Below, piece by piece: positions 40,543-48,089 of a stretch of DNA of 64,000 nucleotides. The stretch comes from Saccharopolyspora soli (GTDB lineage: Bacteria; Actinomycetota; Actinomycetes; Mycobacteriales; Pseudonocardiaceae): assembly GCF_022678645.1 (NCBI RefSeq), contig NZ_JALBWV010000032.1, forward strand, positions 30,733 to 94,732, read 5' to 3'. A model generated the notes under the pieces. The model ran no database searches. It was given only the letters and a program-made list of their open reading frames with translations, and was not told the origin of the DNA. A program made the translations under genes and the position numbers. Every line of letters starts with the position of its first letter. Position 1 is the first letter of the stretch.

Positions 40543-40743
40543 CTAGCGTCGGCTGCGGTCGGCGCGGGTGACCGCGACGATGGGCACCGCCAGCACGATC
40601 AGCACCAGCAGCAGCACCGCCCACAGCGGAACCCCGGCCTGCACCAGGTAGGGCGCGCCGATGCCCGCGATCATCCCCACTGCCAGCACCAGTGCGATCA
40701 CCCGGATCGCGGTCGGCCCCAGCAGGCCGTGGCGGCGGGTCAC
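40543..40743 (-). CDS. Small membrane protein coupled to hisH
   Basis: A GTG at 40743 overlapping the hisH stop by 4 bp (GTGA) opens a 66-residue frame starting [14 protein letters not shown]. It has two hydrophobic helices (about residues 12-33 and 40-58) and a basic tail DRSRR. Small membrane proteins are often found between hisH and priA in actinobacteria; their function is unknown. The overlap and the membrane pattern support it as a real gene. It is easily missed because a longer frame covers it. Confidence 0.7.
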   Translation of the reverse strand: MTRRHGLLGPTAIRVIALVLAVGMIAGIGAPYLVQAGVPLWAVLLLVLIVLAVPIVAVTRADRSRR

Positions 40744-41369
40744 AGGCTGTCCAGCCAGTTCCGCAGCAGTCGGGCGCCCGCCTCGCCGGACTTCTCCGGG
40801 TGGAACTGGGTCGCCGCCAGCGGACCGTTCTCCACGGCGGCCACGAACGGTTCGCCGTGCTCGGCCCAGGTCACCAGCGGCGGTGCGATCCGATCCGACG
40901 GCGCCAGCTGCCACTTCCGCACGCCGAAGGAGTGCACGAAGTAGAACCGGGTGCCCGGTTCGATCCCGGCGAACAGGGTGCTGCCCTGCGGCGGCTGCAC
41001 CTCGTTCCAGCCCATGTGCGGCAGGATGTCGGCGTGCAGCCGCTCGACGGTGCCCGGCCACTGGCCGCAGCCGTTGGCCTGCATGCCGTGCTCGACGCCT
41101 TCGTCGAAGAGCACCTGCATGCCCACGCAGATGCCCAGGACCGGCCGGTCGCCCGCCAGCCGGTGGTCGATGATCTTGTCGCCGCCGACCTCGAGCAGGC
41201 CCTCCATGCAGGCCGCGAAAGCGCCAACACCCGGCACGACCAGCCCGTCGGCTTCCAACGCGGCACGATGATCGGCGGTCACCTCGACGTCGGCCCCGAC
41301 GCGCTGCAGCGCGCGCTCGGCGGAGCGCAGGTTGCCCGATCCGTAGTCCAAGATGACGACTCGTGCCAC
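40740..41369 (-). CDS. hisH: Imidazole glycerol phosphate synthase, glutamine amidotransferase subunit
   Basis: A 209-residue class I glutaminase: [13 protein letters not shown] at the N-terminus, oxyanion region [14 protein letters not shown], nucleophile cysteine in [10 protein letters not shown], and the His/Glu pair in [10 protein letters not shown]. It feeds ammonia to HisF. GTG start at 41369. In actinobacteria hisB normally lies immediately upstream; here a PPOX gene and an 11-kb block take its place. Confidence 0.96.
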   Translation of the reverse strand: MARVVILDYGSGNLRSAERALQRVGADVEVTADHRAALEADGLVVPGVGAFAACMEGLLEVGGDKIIDHRLAGDRPVLGICVGMQVLFDEGVEHGMQANGCGQWPGTVERLHADILPHMGWNEVQPPQGSTLFAGIEPGTRFYFVHSFGVRKWQLAPSDRIAPPLVTWAEHGEPFVAAVENGPLAATQFHPEKSGEAGARLLRNWLDSL

Positions 41370-41394
41370 GGCCCCAGGCTACCGGGACCGCACG

Positions 41395-41793
41395 TCAGCC
41401 CACGTCGCGGGCGACGACGCGCGGCTGATCGCCGTTGATCCCCCAGGACAGCACTCGCCTGGGGTGGATGCGGATGACGTCCCCGCTCATCCCGGGCACA
41501 GTCGACCCCACGCCGAACAACGCCTTGGCCTCGCCCCGGATCTCGATGCCCCGCACCTTCCACGGCCGCAGCGAAGCGATGTCGTCGACTAGGAACGTCA
41601 CCCGCGGATCCCGTTCGACATTGCGCCACTTCTGCGACGTCGCGTTGGAGTAGCCGACGACGTCGATCGTCCCGTCGGGTCCCAGGTGCACGCCGACCGG
41701 CCGCGCCTGCGGCTCGCCGCGGGGTCCGAGGGTGGTCAACCGGCCGAGCGGCTGGCTCTCCAGGTACTCGATTTCGGCTTCGGTGAAGGTCAT
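41395..41793 (-). CDS. PPOX class (probably F420-dependent) oxidoreductase
   Basis: A 132-residue split-barrel protein starting TFTEAEIEYLESQPLGRLTTLG, with WRNVERDPRVTFLVDD and a GIEIRGEA strand. This is the pyridoxamine-phosphate-oxidase fold in its F420-binding actinobacterial version. Such proteins reduce diverse small molecules or handle biliverdin-like substrates; the exact reaction cannot be assigned. Its ATG overlaps the stop of the transketolase C-subunit gene by 4 bp, so it is the last gene of that operon. Confidence 0.85.
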   Translation of the reverse strand: MTFTEAEIEYLESQPLGRLTTLGPRGEPQARPVGVHLGPDGTIDVVGYSNATSQKWRNVERDPRVTFLVDDIASLRPWKVRGIEIRGEAKALFGVGSTVPGMSGDVIRIHPRRVLSWGINGDQPRVVARDVG

Positions 41794-42722
41794 TTCGCGG
41801 CTCCGTTCAGGAATTCCCGCACTGCCGCGCCGATGTCGGTCGGACCCAGGCCGTGCGCGTTCTCGTGTTCGTCGGCGGTCCCGTAGGCCCTCAGTTCCAA
41901 ATCGCGTCGGACGCCGAGCGCGAGCACGCGGTGCGGGATGTCGACCAGCGCGTCGTTGACCTCGTGCGTCGACGTGCCGCGCAGGTACGGCTCGACCAGC
42001 ACGACGTCGGCGCTCGCCGCCCGCACCGCGTCACGCAGCCCGGCGACGTCGAACGGCCGGATCGTTGCCGTGTAGAGCACTGTCACGTCGAGCGTCGCCG
42101 TTGCGGCCAGGACTGGCCCGAGCATCGGTCCGACGGCTAGCACCACGCCACGGCTGCCACGCCGCACCGGGTGCCAGCCCGGCCCGGTCACCAGCGGCTC
42201 GGCGTTGACCCGCTCGGAAAGCCGCAGGTAGACGAGGTCGCCGCCGGGCAGTGCGGACCGCAGCAGCGCCTCGACCTCGGCCGGATGGCCGGGAACGTGC
42301 ACGGTCCAGCCCGGCAGCGTGTCGATCAGTGCGACGTCACCCGGCGCCATGTGGGTGCGACCGGCGGTCGGGTAGTCGTAGGAGGCCCCGGTGCTGACCA
42401 CGACCGCGCCGACGCCCTGGTGGTTGAGGTCCAGCTTGAGCTGTTCGAAGGGCCGCTCGACGAGGAACGGGGTGATCGTGTGCACCACCGGCCGCAGTCC
42501 GGTCAGCGCCAGCCCACCGGCCACGCTGACCATGGCCTGCTCCCGGATGCCGACGTTGAGCACCCGCTGCGGGTGGCGGTCCGCGGCGGCCACGAACCGG
42601 TCGGCGGAGATCTCGGCCAGCACCACGGCCAATCGCGGATCGGTGTCGAGCGCTTCGGTGACGGTGTCGACGAACGCTTCGCGCATCGTCGTGGCAGTAG
42701 TGGCGACAGTTGGCGCGGTCAT
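41790..42722 (-). CDS. Transketolase, C-terminal subunit
   Basis: The 310-residue protein has the pyrimidine-binding domain of transketolase (AVVLAEISADRF, VLNVGIREQAMVSVAGGLAL with the catalytic glutamate, and RTHMAPGDVALI) and the C-terminal domain (VVLAVGPMLGP, RPFDVAGLRDAV). With the N-terminal subunit it would form a split thiamine-diphosphate enzyme moving two-carbon units. Its ATG overlaps the stop of the small ORF by 4 bp, and its own stop overlaps the PPOX start, so all four genes are translationally coupled. Confidence 0.9.
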   Translation of the reverse strand: MTAPTVATTATTMREAFVDTVTEALDTDPRLAVVLAEISADRFVAAADRHPQRVLNVGIREQAMVSVAGGLALTGLRPVVHTITPFLVERPFEQLKLDLNHQGVGAVVVSTGASYDYPTAGRTHMAPGDVALIDTLPGWTVHVPGHPAEVEALLRSALPGGDLVYLRLSERVNAEPLVTGPGWHPVRRGSRGVVLAVGPMLGPVLAATATLDVTVLYTATIRPFDVAGLRDAVRAASADVVLVEPYLRGTSTHEVNDALVDIPHRVLALGVRRDLELRAYGTADEHENAHGLGPTDIGAAVREFLNGAAK

Positions 42723-42895
42723 GACTGGTCCACCTCCAGTTCCGCCTCTCCGCGATTCACTGTCCCGCCTCTCCGCGATTCGCAGTGGTGGTGGCGTCCA
42801 GCACGAATCTCGCTTTTCGTAGTTTCTGGTGGCTGGTTTGCGTCACGTTCCCCTGAGGTGCGGTTGGGGAGGACTGAGGTTGAAACGGGTGTCAT
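42719..42895 (-). CDS. Small protein between the transketolase subunits (copy B)
   Basis: A 58-codon frame whose ATG (42895) overlaps the stop of the transketolase N-subunit gene (ATGA) and whose TGA overlaps the start of the C-subunit gene (ATGA). Two four-base overlaps are hard to explain unless the frame is translated. The first ~38 residues share VLPNRTSG, RDANQPPETT and EIRAGR with the frame at 27609-27725. The rest is repeat-derived and rich in His, Arg and Glu. It is hydrophilic and matches no family I know. Confidence 0.6.
   Translation of the reverse strand: MTPVSTSVLPNRTSGERDANQPPETTKSEIRAGRHHHCESRRGGTVNRGEAELEVDQS
42765..42883 (-). repeat. 119-bp intercistronic repeat, copy B
   Basis: This is the complement-strand partner of 27624-27742 with about 90% identity and no gaps. 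It is oriented with transcription of the transketolase operon. The terminal GAATCGCGGAGAGGCGG is duplicated here (second copy at 42742-42758), giving two potential ribosome binding sites before the C-subunit gene. Confidence 0.85.
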
Positions 42896-43599
42896 GGCAG
42901 CTCCTTGGATTCGACCTCGGCGACGACCGCGAGCGGGCGCTCCGGGTGGGTGTCGGTGAGGGCGTCGTGCAGCGCCGCGTGGTCGCGGCCGTTGACGGTG
43001 CGGGTGGCCCAGCCCTCGCGGGCGAAGCGGTCGGCAACCCCGTTCGGCCAGCCCGTGCTGGACGACCGGTTGTCCACCACGACGACGGTCAGCTGGCCAA
43101 GTCCCCAGCGGCCAGCGACCTGGATCGCCTCGTGATTGCTGCCCTCGTCGAGCTCGGCGTCCCCGACCAGGACCACGACGCGCTGCCGGTCCCGGCCCTG
43201 CGCGCGCAGACCGAGCGTCACGCCGAGCCCGAGCGGCAGGCCGTGGCCGAGCGAGCCGCTGCCGATCTCCACACCTGGCGCCAGCGCGCGGTCCGGGTGG
43301 AAACCCAGTCGGGAGTCAAACTCGCCGAAGTGCGCCAGTTCCGCCGGGTCCAGGAAGCCCTTGGCCGCCAGCACGGCGTAGAAGGCCATCGGACCGTGGC
43401 CCTTGGAGAGCAGGAAGCGATCGCGGTCGGGATCGTCGAGGCGCTGCGGGTCGACCGACAGGACCTGGTCGTAGAGCACCCACAGCACGTCGAGCGTCGA
43501 GGTGGCGGCGAAGGAGTGCTTCTCGTCGCCCGTCATTGCGCTCATCAGCGGCCGGAGATCGGCGTAGCCGAGTCCGGTGCGCGGTCTGCTGATCGTCAT
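42892..43599 (-). CDS. Transketolase, N-terminal (thiamine diphosphate) subunit
   Basis: The 235-residue protein has LSKGHG (64-69), GSGSLGHGLPLGLG (113-126) and the cofactor motif GDAELDEGSNHE (146-157), followed by VVVVDNRSSSTG. The usual GDG start of the motif reads GDA. Combined with the C-subunit the enzyme is about 545 residues, close to split transketolases rather than the ~670-residue pentose-phosphate enzyme. It is first in a four-gene operon and divergent from soxR, so redox control is likely. The substrate is unknown. Confidence 0.88.
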   Translation of the reverse strand: MTISRPRTGLGYADLRPLMSAMTGDEKHSFAATSTLDVLWVLYDQVLSVDPQRLDDPDRDRFLLSKGHGPMAFYAVLAAKGFLDPAELAHFGEFDSRLGFHPDRALAPGVEIGSGSLGHGLPLGLGVTLGLRAQGRDRQRVVVLVGDAELDEGSNHEAIQVAGRWGLGQLTVVVVDNRSSSTGWPNGVADRFAREGWATRTVNGRDHAALHDALTDTHPERPLAVVAEVESKELP

Positions 43600-43695
43600 G
43601 CCGACCAGGATGAAACTTCCAGCAAACTCGAAGTCAAGGCCCGCGAACGGCGAATACTTAAACTTTGCTCGAAGTCTTCGGCTAGCCTGGCGGAC
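43600..43695. promoter_or_regulatory. Divergent promoter region of soxR and the transketolase operon
   Basis: CTCGAAGTC occurs twice (43627-43635 and 43668-43676), 41 bp apart. The right copy lies in the perfect palindrome CGAAGTCTTCG (43670-43680). On the minus strand TTGACT (43632-43637) resembles a -35 box for the transketolase operon. These are candidate SoxR sites, but they do not match the usual SoxR box closely. Confidence 0.4.
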
Positions 43696-44154
43696 GTGTC
43701 GAAGCTACCGAAACTGCTGACCATCGGTGAGGTCGCGCACCGCAGCGGGGTCGCGCAGACCGCGTTGCGCTTCTACGAGCAGCGCGGCCTGATCTCCACC
43801 ACCCGCACCACCGGCAACCAGCGTCGCTACGACCGGGCGGTGCTGCGCAGGCTGGCGTTCATCCGCTCCGCGCAGCGCGTCGGCCTGAGCCTGGAGCAGA
43901 TCTCCGAAGCGCTGGCGACGCTGCCGGAGGACCACGCTCCGACCAAGGCGGACTGGGCGCGGCTGTCCCGCCGCTGGCGGGACGAACTGGACGCGCGCAT
44001 CGACGGTCTGCAACGCCTGCGCGACCGCCTCACCGGCTGCATCGGCTGCGGCTGCCTGTCCCTGCGCACCTGCGCCCTGCACAACGCCGACGACCAGTTG
44101 GCCGAGTTCGGCCCCGGCGCCCCGCTACTACGCCCAACAGCCGACCGCCGCTGA
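43696..44154 (+). CDS. soxR: Redox-sensitive MerR-family activator SoxR
   Basis: A 152-residue MerR protein: helix-turn-helix LLTIGEVAHRSGVAQTALRFYEQRGL (residues 8-32, given in part), a dimerisation helix, and the SoxR [2Fe-2S] cluster cysteines C115, C118, C120 and C126 in the CX2CXCX5C pattern. Actinobacterial SoxR senses redox-active small molecules such as quinones or phenazines and activates a small set of genes. GTG start at 43696. The divergent transketolase operon 96 bp away is the likely direct target. Confidence 0.93.
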   Translation: MSKLPKLLTIGEVAHRSGVAQTALRFYEQRGLISTTRTTGNQRRYDRAVLRRLAFIRSAQRVGLSLEQISEALATLPEDHAPTKADWARLSRRWRDELDARIDGLQRLRDRLTGCIGCGCLSLRTCALHNADDQLAEFGPGAPLLRPTADRR

Positions 44155-44170
44155 ACTTCGCTGCACCGCA

Positions 44171-44221
44171 GGGTGAGGGGCACCCGTGACCAAGTAACTG
44201 GGTCACGGGTGCCCCTCACCC
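44171..44221. repeat. Perfect 21-bp-arm palindrome (GTGAGGGGCACC family)
   Basis: Arms 44171-44191 and 44201-44221 are exact reverse complements with a 9-nt loop. They begin GGGTGAGGGGCACCC. It lies between convergent soxR and the response-regulator gene and contains the latter's last codons and TGA (44203-44205). It probably terminates both transcripts. Confidence 0.9.
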
Positions 44222-44901
44222 ATCACCTCGCCAACCCACCGGTAGGCCATCTCGGGGCGGCCGACGGTGCCGTACTGCGGTCGGCGTTCCACCATGCCGT
44301 TGTTGACCAGGTATTCCAGGTAGCGGCGGGCGGTCACCCTGGACACCCCGGCGGCTTCGCCGAGAGCCCCGGCAGGGGCTCCGTCGGGATTGGCGCGCAG
44401 CGCCGAAACGACTGCCGCGAGCGTCTCCTCGCCCATGCCCTTCGGCAACGCCGCGCGATCGACGCTGCGCAACGCGGAGAACGCCCGGTCGATCTCGGCC
44501 TGGCTGCTGACTTCCCGGTCGTGCCCGAGGCTGGCCCGGAACCGCGCGTAGTGCTCCAACTTCTCCCGCATGGCCGCGAAGGTGAACGGCTTGAGCAGGT
44601 ACTGCACCACGCCGCTGGAGACCGCGGCGCGGACGACCTTGAGGTCGCGGGCCGAGGTCACCGCGATCACGTCGGCATCGCTGCCCGCGGTGCGCAGCGC
44701 CCGCGCGACCTGCAGTCCGTCCATGTCGGGCAGCCGCAGGTCGAGCAGCACCAGGTCGACCGGGGTGCGGTCGACGAACCGCAGCGCGTCCTGTCCAGTC
44801 CGGACCCGACCGGCGACGGCGAATCCGTCGATCCGGGCCACATATGCCTCGTGCGCCTCACCGACCAGCGGATCGTCTTCCACGACCAGAACCGAGATCA
44901 C
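44203..44901 (-). CDS. Response regulator, CitB/DcuR type
   Basis: The 232-residue protein has a receiver domain with phospho-acceptor Asp54 (acidic pocket Glu8-Asp9-Asp10, Thr82, Lys104) and a C-terminal winged helix (LGEAAGVSRVTARRYLEYLVNNG). This is the DcuR/CitB/DpiA layout, and its partner kinase overlaps it by 4 bp. It presumably activates the dctA-type transporter gene on the other side of the kinase. The last residues (GEGHP) and the stop codon are encoded by the arm of an intergenic palindrome, so the C-terminus may have been altered by that repeat. Confidence 0.92.
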   Translation of the reverse strand: MISVLVVEDDPLVGEAHEAYVARIDGFAVAGRVRTGQDALRFVDRTPVDLVLLDLRLPDMDGLQVARALRTAGSDADVIAVTSARDLKVVRAAVSSGVVQYLLKPFTFAAMREKLEHYARFRASLGHDREVSSQAEIDRAFSALRSVDRAALPKGMGEETLAAVVSALRANPDGAPAGALGEAAGVSRVTARRYLEYLVNNGMVERRPQYGTVGRPEMAYRWVGEVMGEGHP

Positions 44902-46517
44902 CGCGCCACATCCGATCCGGCGGGCAGCTGCACCGTGAACACCGCGCCACCCTCGTTGTGCACGACGATTGTGCCCCGGTGGCGGCGCACGCTCTGCCCC
45001 ACCAGCGCGAGCCCGAGCCCGCGGCCGTCGTCCTTCGTCGACCAGCCGCGCTGGAAGACCTGCTGGGCACTGTCCGGATCAACGCCCGGCCCGTTGTCGG
45101 CGACCCGGATCAGCACACCGTCCGAAGTGGACCGGATGGTCACCTCGACGCGCGGTTGCGGGCTTTCCAACGCCGCCTCGACCGCGTTGTCGATCAGGTT
45201 GCCGAGGATGGTCACCAGGTCCCGGGAGTCGAGGTGTCCCACGGCGGCGTCGTCGATCTCGGTGTCCGGGCTGAGCACCACCTCCACCCCGCGCTCGCCC
45301 GCCTCCGCGCTCTTGCCCAGCAGCACCGCCGCGAGCACCGGTTCGCTGACCGCCCCGACGACGCGGTCGGTGAGCTGCTGGGCGAGTTCCAGTTCGGCGG
45401 TGGCGAACGCCACGGCTTCCTCGGCGCGGCCGAGCTCCACCAACGACACCACGGTGTGCAGCCGGTTCGCCGACTCGTGCGCCTGGGAGCGCAGCGACTC
45501 GGCGAAACCGCGCATCGAATCCAGCTCGCCGCTGAGCGCCTGCAGCTCGGTGTGGTCCCGCAGCGTGACCACCGCGCCCAGATCGCGGCCGCCGCTGTGG
45601 ATCTGCGAAATGTTGACCAGCAGCACGCGGTCATCGGTCAAATGCACCTCGTCGCGCACCGTTCGCCCCGAACCGAGGGTGTCCACAAGGGACTGCGGCA
45701 GGCCGAGTTCGGAGATGTCCTTGCCTTCGGCTTCGCCCGGATCCATCGAGAGCAGCACAGCGGCCCCATCGTTGCACAACGTCACCAGCCCGGACGGCGC
45801 GACCAGCAGCAAACCTTCGCGCACCGCATGCAGAATCGCGTCGTGGTACTCGTACATGCGGCTGAGCTCGGCGGGCCGCAGGCCGTGCGTGTGGCGGCGG
45901 ATCCGCTCGCTGACCAGGTACGTCAACACCCCGCCGACCAGCAGCGCGCCCGCCGCGACCAGCGCCAGCGCGGTCACCTGCTCCCGGAGTTCGGCGGTGA
46001 GGATCCGGACCGTGATCCCCACCGCTACCAGCCCGCGCAGCTGGTACGCGTCGTCGTAGACCGGCACCACCGCGCGCACCGACGGGCCGAGCGTGCCGGT
46101 GTAGGTCTCGGTGAACACGTGCCCGGCGACGGCCTGGTCGATGTGCCCGAGGAAGACCTGCCCGATGCGGGTCGGATCGGGATGCGTGTAGCGGATGCCG
46201 TCCGGGGACATGATCGTGATGAAGTCGACCCCGGTGTCGAGCCGGACCCGCTCGGCCAGCGGTTGCAGGGTGGCGCTCGGGTTCGGCGCGGTCACCCCCT
46301 CCCGGACCGCGGGTTGCGCGGCCAGGGTGCGGGCCACCGCGACGACCTTGTCCCGGGCCCCGTCCTCGTTGCGCTGCTGCGCGTCGTACCAGGCGAGCCC
46401 GGCTCCGGCGAGCACGACGAGGGCCACCACGACCACCTGCAGCACGAACAGCTGGCGGGCCAGGCTCCAGCGCGGCCGGACGCGGCCGAACCAGTTGCGG
46501 TCATCGGCGGAAGGCAT
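44898..46517 (-). CDS. Sensor histidine kinase, CitA/DcuS type
   Basis: From ATG at 46517 the protein has 539 residues: a membrane helix (FVLQVVVVALVVLAGAGLAW), a periplasmic PDC/CitA sensor domain (TGVDFITIMSPDGIRYTHPDP, GHVFTETYTG), a second helix, a PAS domain, the histidine region SLRSQAHESANRLHTVVSLVELG, and an ATPase domain with LIDNAVEAA and DNGPGV. This class senses C4-dicarboxylates or citrate outside the cell. Next to a DctA carrier, C4-dicarboxylate sensing is the best guess. Confidence 0.92.
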   Translation of the reverse strand: MPSADDRNWFGRVRPRWSLARQLFVLQVVVVALVVLAGAGLAWYDAQQRNEDGARDKVVAVARTLAAQPAVREGVTAPNPSATLQPLAERVRLDTGVDFITIMSPDGIRYTHPDPTRIGQVFLGHIDQAVAGHVFTETYTGTLGPSVRAVVPVYDDAYQLRGLVAVGITVRILTAELREQVTALALVAAGALLVGGVLTYLVSERIRRHTHGLRPAELSRMYEYHDAILHAVREGLLLVAPSGLVTLCNDGAAVLLSMDPGEAEGKDISELGLPQSLVDTLGSGRTVRDEVHLTDDRVLLVNISQIHSGGRDLGAVVTLRDHTELQALSGELDSMRGFAESLRSQAHESANRLHTVVSLVELGRAEEAVAFATAELELAQQLTDRVVGAVSEPVLAAVLLGKSAEAGERGVEVVLSPDTEIDDAAVGHLDSRDLVTILGNLIDNAVEAALESPQPRVEVTIRSTSDGVLIRVADNGPGVDPDSAQQVFQRGWSTKDDGRGLGLALVGQSVRRHRGTIVVHNEGGAVFTVQLPAGSDVAR

Positions 46518-46537
46518 GACGGACCCGTGACGGAGGC

Positions 46538-46553
46538 ATGAACACAATGAACA
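46538..46553. promoter_or_regulatory. Short direct repeats upstream of the kinase and dctA genes
   Basis: ATGAACA occurs at 46538-46544 and 46547-46553 in the 145-bp divergent region, a 9-bp period in an A-rich patch. A response-regulator site is plausible here; there is no further support. Confidence 0.25.
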
Positions 46554-46662
46554 GAAACGTGACGATGACGATACCCGGCGCAGATAGTGACTTCCCGGCC
46601 ACGCCGTGACCTGGGACACGGGTGGTTCGAGTGTTACCCGGTAGCCCAGTAGGAGCGCAACA

Positions 46663-48024
46663 GTGGCAAGCAACGACGCTGCGACAACACGCCGTCGGGA
46701 TAGAACGCACTACCTCTACCTCGCCGTGATCGTCGCGGTCCTGGCCGGTATCGCCGTCGGCTTCCTCGTCCCCGACTTCGGCGAGGGCCTCAAGCCGCTG
46801 GGCACCGGGTTCGTCAACCTCATCAAGATGATGATCTCGCCGGTCATCTTCTGCACCATCGTGCTCGGCGTGGGCAGTGTCCGGAAGGCCGCCAAGGTCG
46901 GCAAGGTCGGTGGCCTGGCGCTGGTGTACTTCCTCGCCATGTCCCTGGTGGCGCTGGTCATCGGGCTGCTGGTGGGCAACGTGCTGCACCCCGGCGAGGG
47001 CCTGCACCTGACCGAAGCGCTGCGCGGCGCGGGCGCCGAGCAGGCTGGTGAAGAGGCCGAGAGCACCACGGACTTCCTGCTCGGGATCATCCCGCACACC
47101 CTGGTCTCGTCGCTGACCGAGGGGCAGGTGCTGCAGACCCTGCTGGTGGCGCTGCTGGCCGGGTTCGCGCTGCAGGCGATGGGTGACAAGGGCGCGCCGA
47201 TCCTGCGCGGCATCGAACACGCGCAGCGGTTGGTGTTCAAGATGCTGGCGATGGTGATGTGGGCGGCTCCGGTGGGTGCGTTCGGCGCCATCGCGGCGGT
47301 CGTCGGCGCGACCGGGGTGGAGGCGCTCAAGAGCCTGGCCGTGATCATGCTCGGCTTCTACACCACCTGCCTGCTGTTCGTGTTCGTGGTGCTCGGCCCG
47401 GTGCTGTGGATGTTCGCGCGGGTCAGCATCTTCTCGCTGCTGCGCTACCTGGGCCGCGAGTTCCTGCTGATCGTGTCCACCTCGTCGTCGGAGGCGGCGC
47501 TGCCGCGGCTGATCGCGAAGATGGAGCACCTCGGCGTGAGCAAGCCGGTGGTGGGCATCACGGTGCCGACCGGTTACTCGTTCAACCTCGACGGCACCAT
47601 GATCTACCTGACCATGGCTTCGCTGTTCATCGCGTCCGCGCTGGGCGATCCGCTGTCGCTGGGTGAGCAGGTCGGGTTGCTGCTGTTCATGATGGTCGCC
47701 TCGAAGGGCGCGGCCGGGGTCAGCGGCGCCGGGCTGGCCACGTTGGCCGGTGGGTTGCAGTCGCACCGCCCCGAACTGCTGGACGGCGTCGGGTTGATCG
47801 TGGGCATCGACCGGTTCATGTCCGAGGCCCGCGCGGTGACCAACTTCGCGGGCAACGCGGTGGCCACGGTGCTGATCGGATCGTGGACCAAGGAGATCGA
47901 CCGAGAGCAGATGAAGAAGGTGTTCTCGGGCGAAGAACCCTTCAACGAACGGTCCTTCGTCGACGACGGGCACGGCGGCACCGACCCCGAAGCGGAGAAG
48001 GTCCCAGCTACAGCCACCAATTGA
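46663..48024 (+). CDS. dctA: C4-dicarboxylate:cation symporter (DctA/DAACS family)
   Basis: A 453-residue carrier with eight helices and two hairpins. Family motifs include GFVNLIKMMISPVIFCTIVLG, the serine-rich hairpin STSSSEAALPRLIAKMEHLG, GYSFNLDGTMIYL and the second hairpin KGAAGVSGAG. It imports succinate, fumarate or malate with cations. GTG start at 46663 follows taggag. The adjacent CitA/DcuS-type two-component system makes inducible control likely, and both should respond to the same acids. Confidence 0.94.
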   Translation: MASNDAATTRRRDRTHYLYLAVIVAVLAGIAVGFLVPDFGEGLKPLGTGFVNLIKMMISPVIFCTIVLGVGSVRKAAKVGKVGGLALVYFLAMSLVALVIGLLVGNVLHPGEGLHLTEALRGAGAEQAGEEAESTTDFLLGIIPHTLVSSLTEGQVLQTLLVALLAGFALQAMGDKGAPILRGIEHAQRLVFKMLAMVMWAAPVGAFGAIAAVVGATGVEALKSLAVIMLGFYTTCLLFVFVVLGPVLWMFARVSIFSLLRYLGREFLLIVSTSSSEAALPRLIAKMEHLGVSKPVVGITVPTGYSFNLDGTMIYLTMASLFIASALGDPLSLGEQVGLLLFMMVASKGAAGVSGAGLATLAGGLQSHRPELLDGVGLIVGIDRFMSEARAVTNFAGNAVATVLIGSWTKEIDREQMKKVFSGEEPFNERSFVDDGHGGTDPEAEKVPATATN

Positions 48025-48045
48025 AACCGCGTTCCCCCGCGGTGG

Positions 48046-48079
48046 AGGGCACCTTCCGCCAGTTGGCGGGAGGTGCCCT
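48046..48079. repeat. Palindrome between dctA and phospholipase gene
   Basis: AGGGCACCTTCCGCCA (48046-48061) faces TGGCGGGAGGTGCCCT (48064-48079), with one G-T pair and a two-base centre. It shares the AGGGCACC arm with the palindromes at 44.2, 52.7 and 59.6 kb and lies between convergent stops, so it probably also terminates transcription. Confidence 0.8.
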
Positions 48080-48089
48080 TCTCGTTCGC

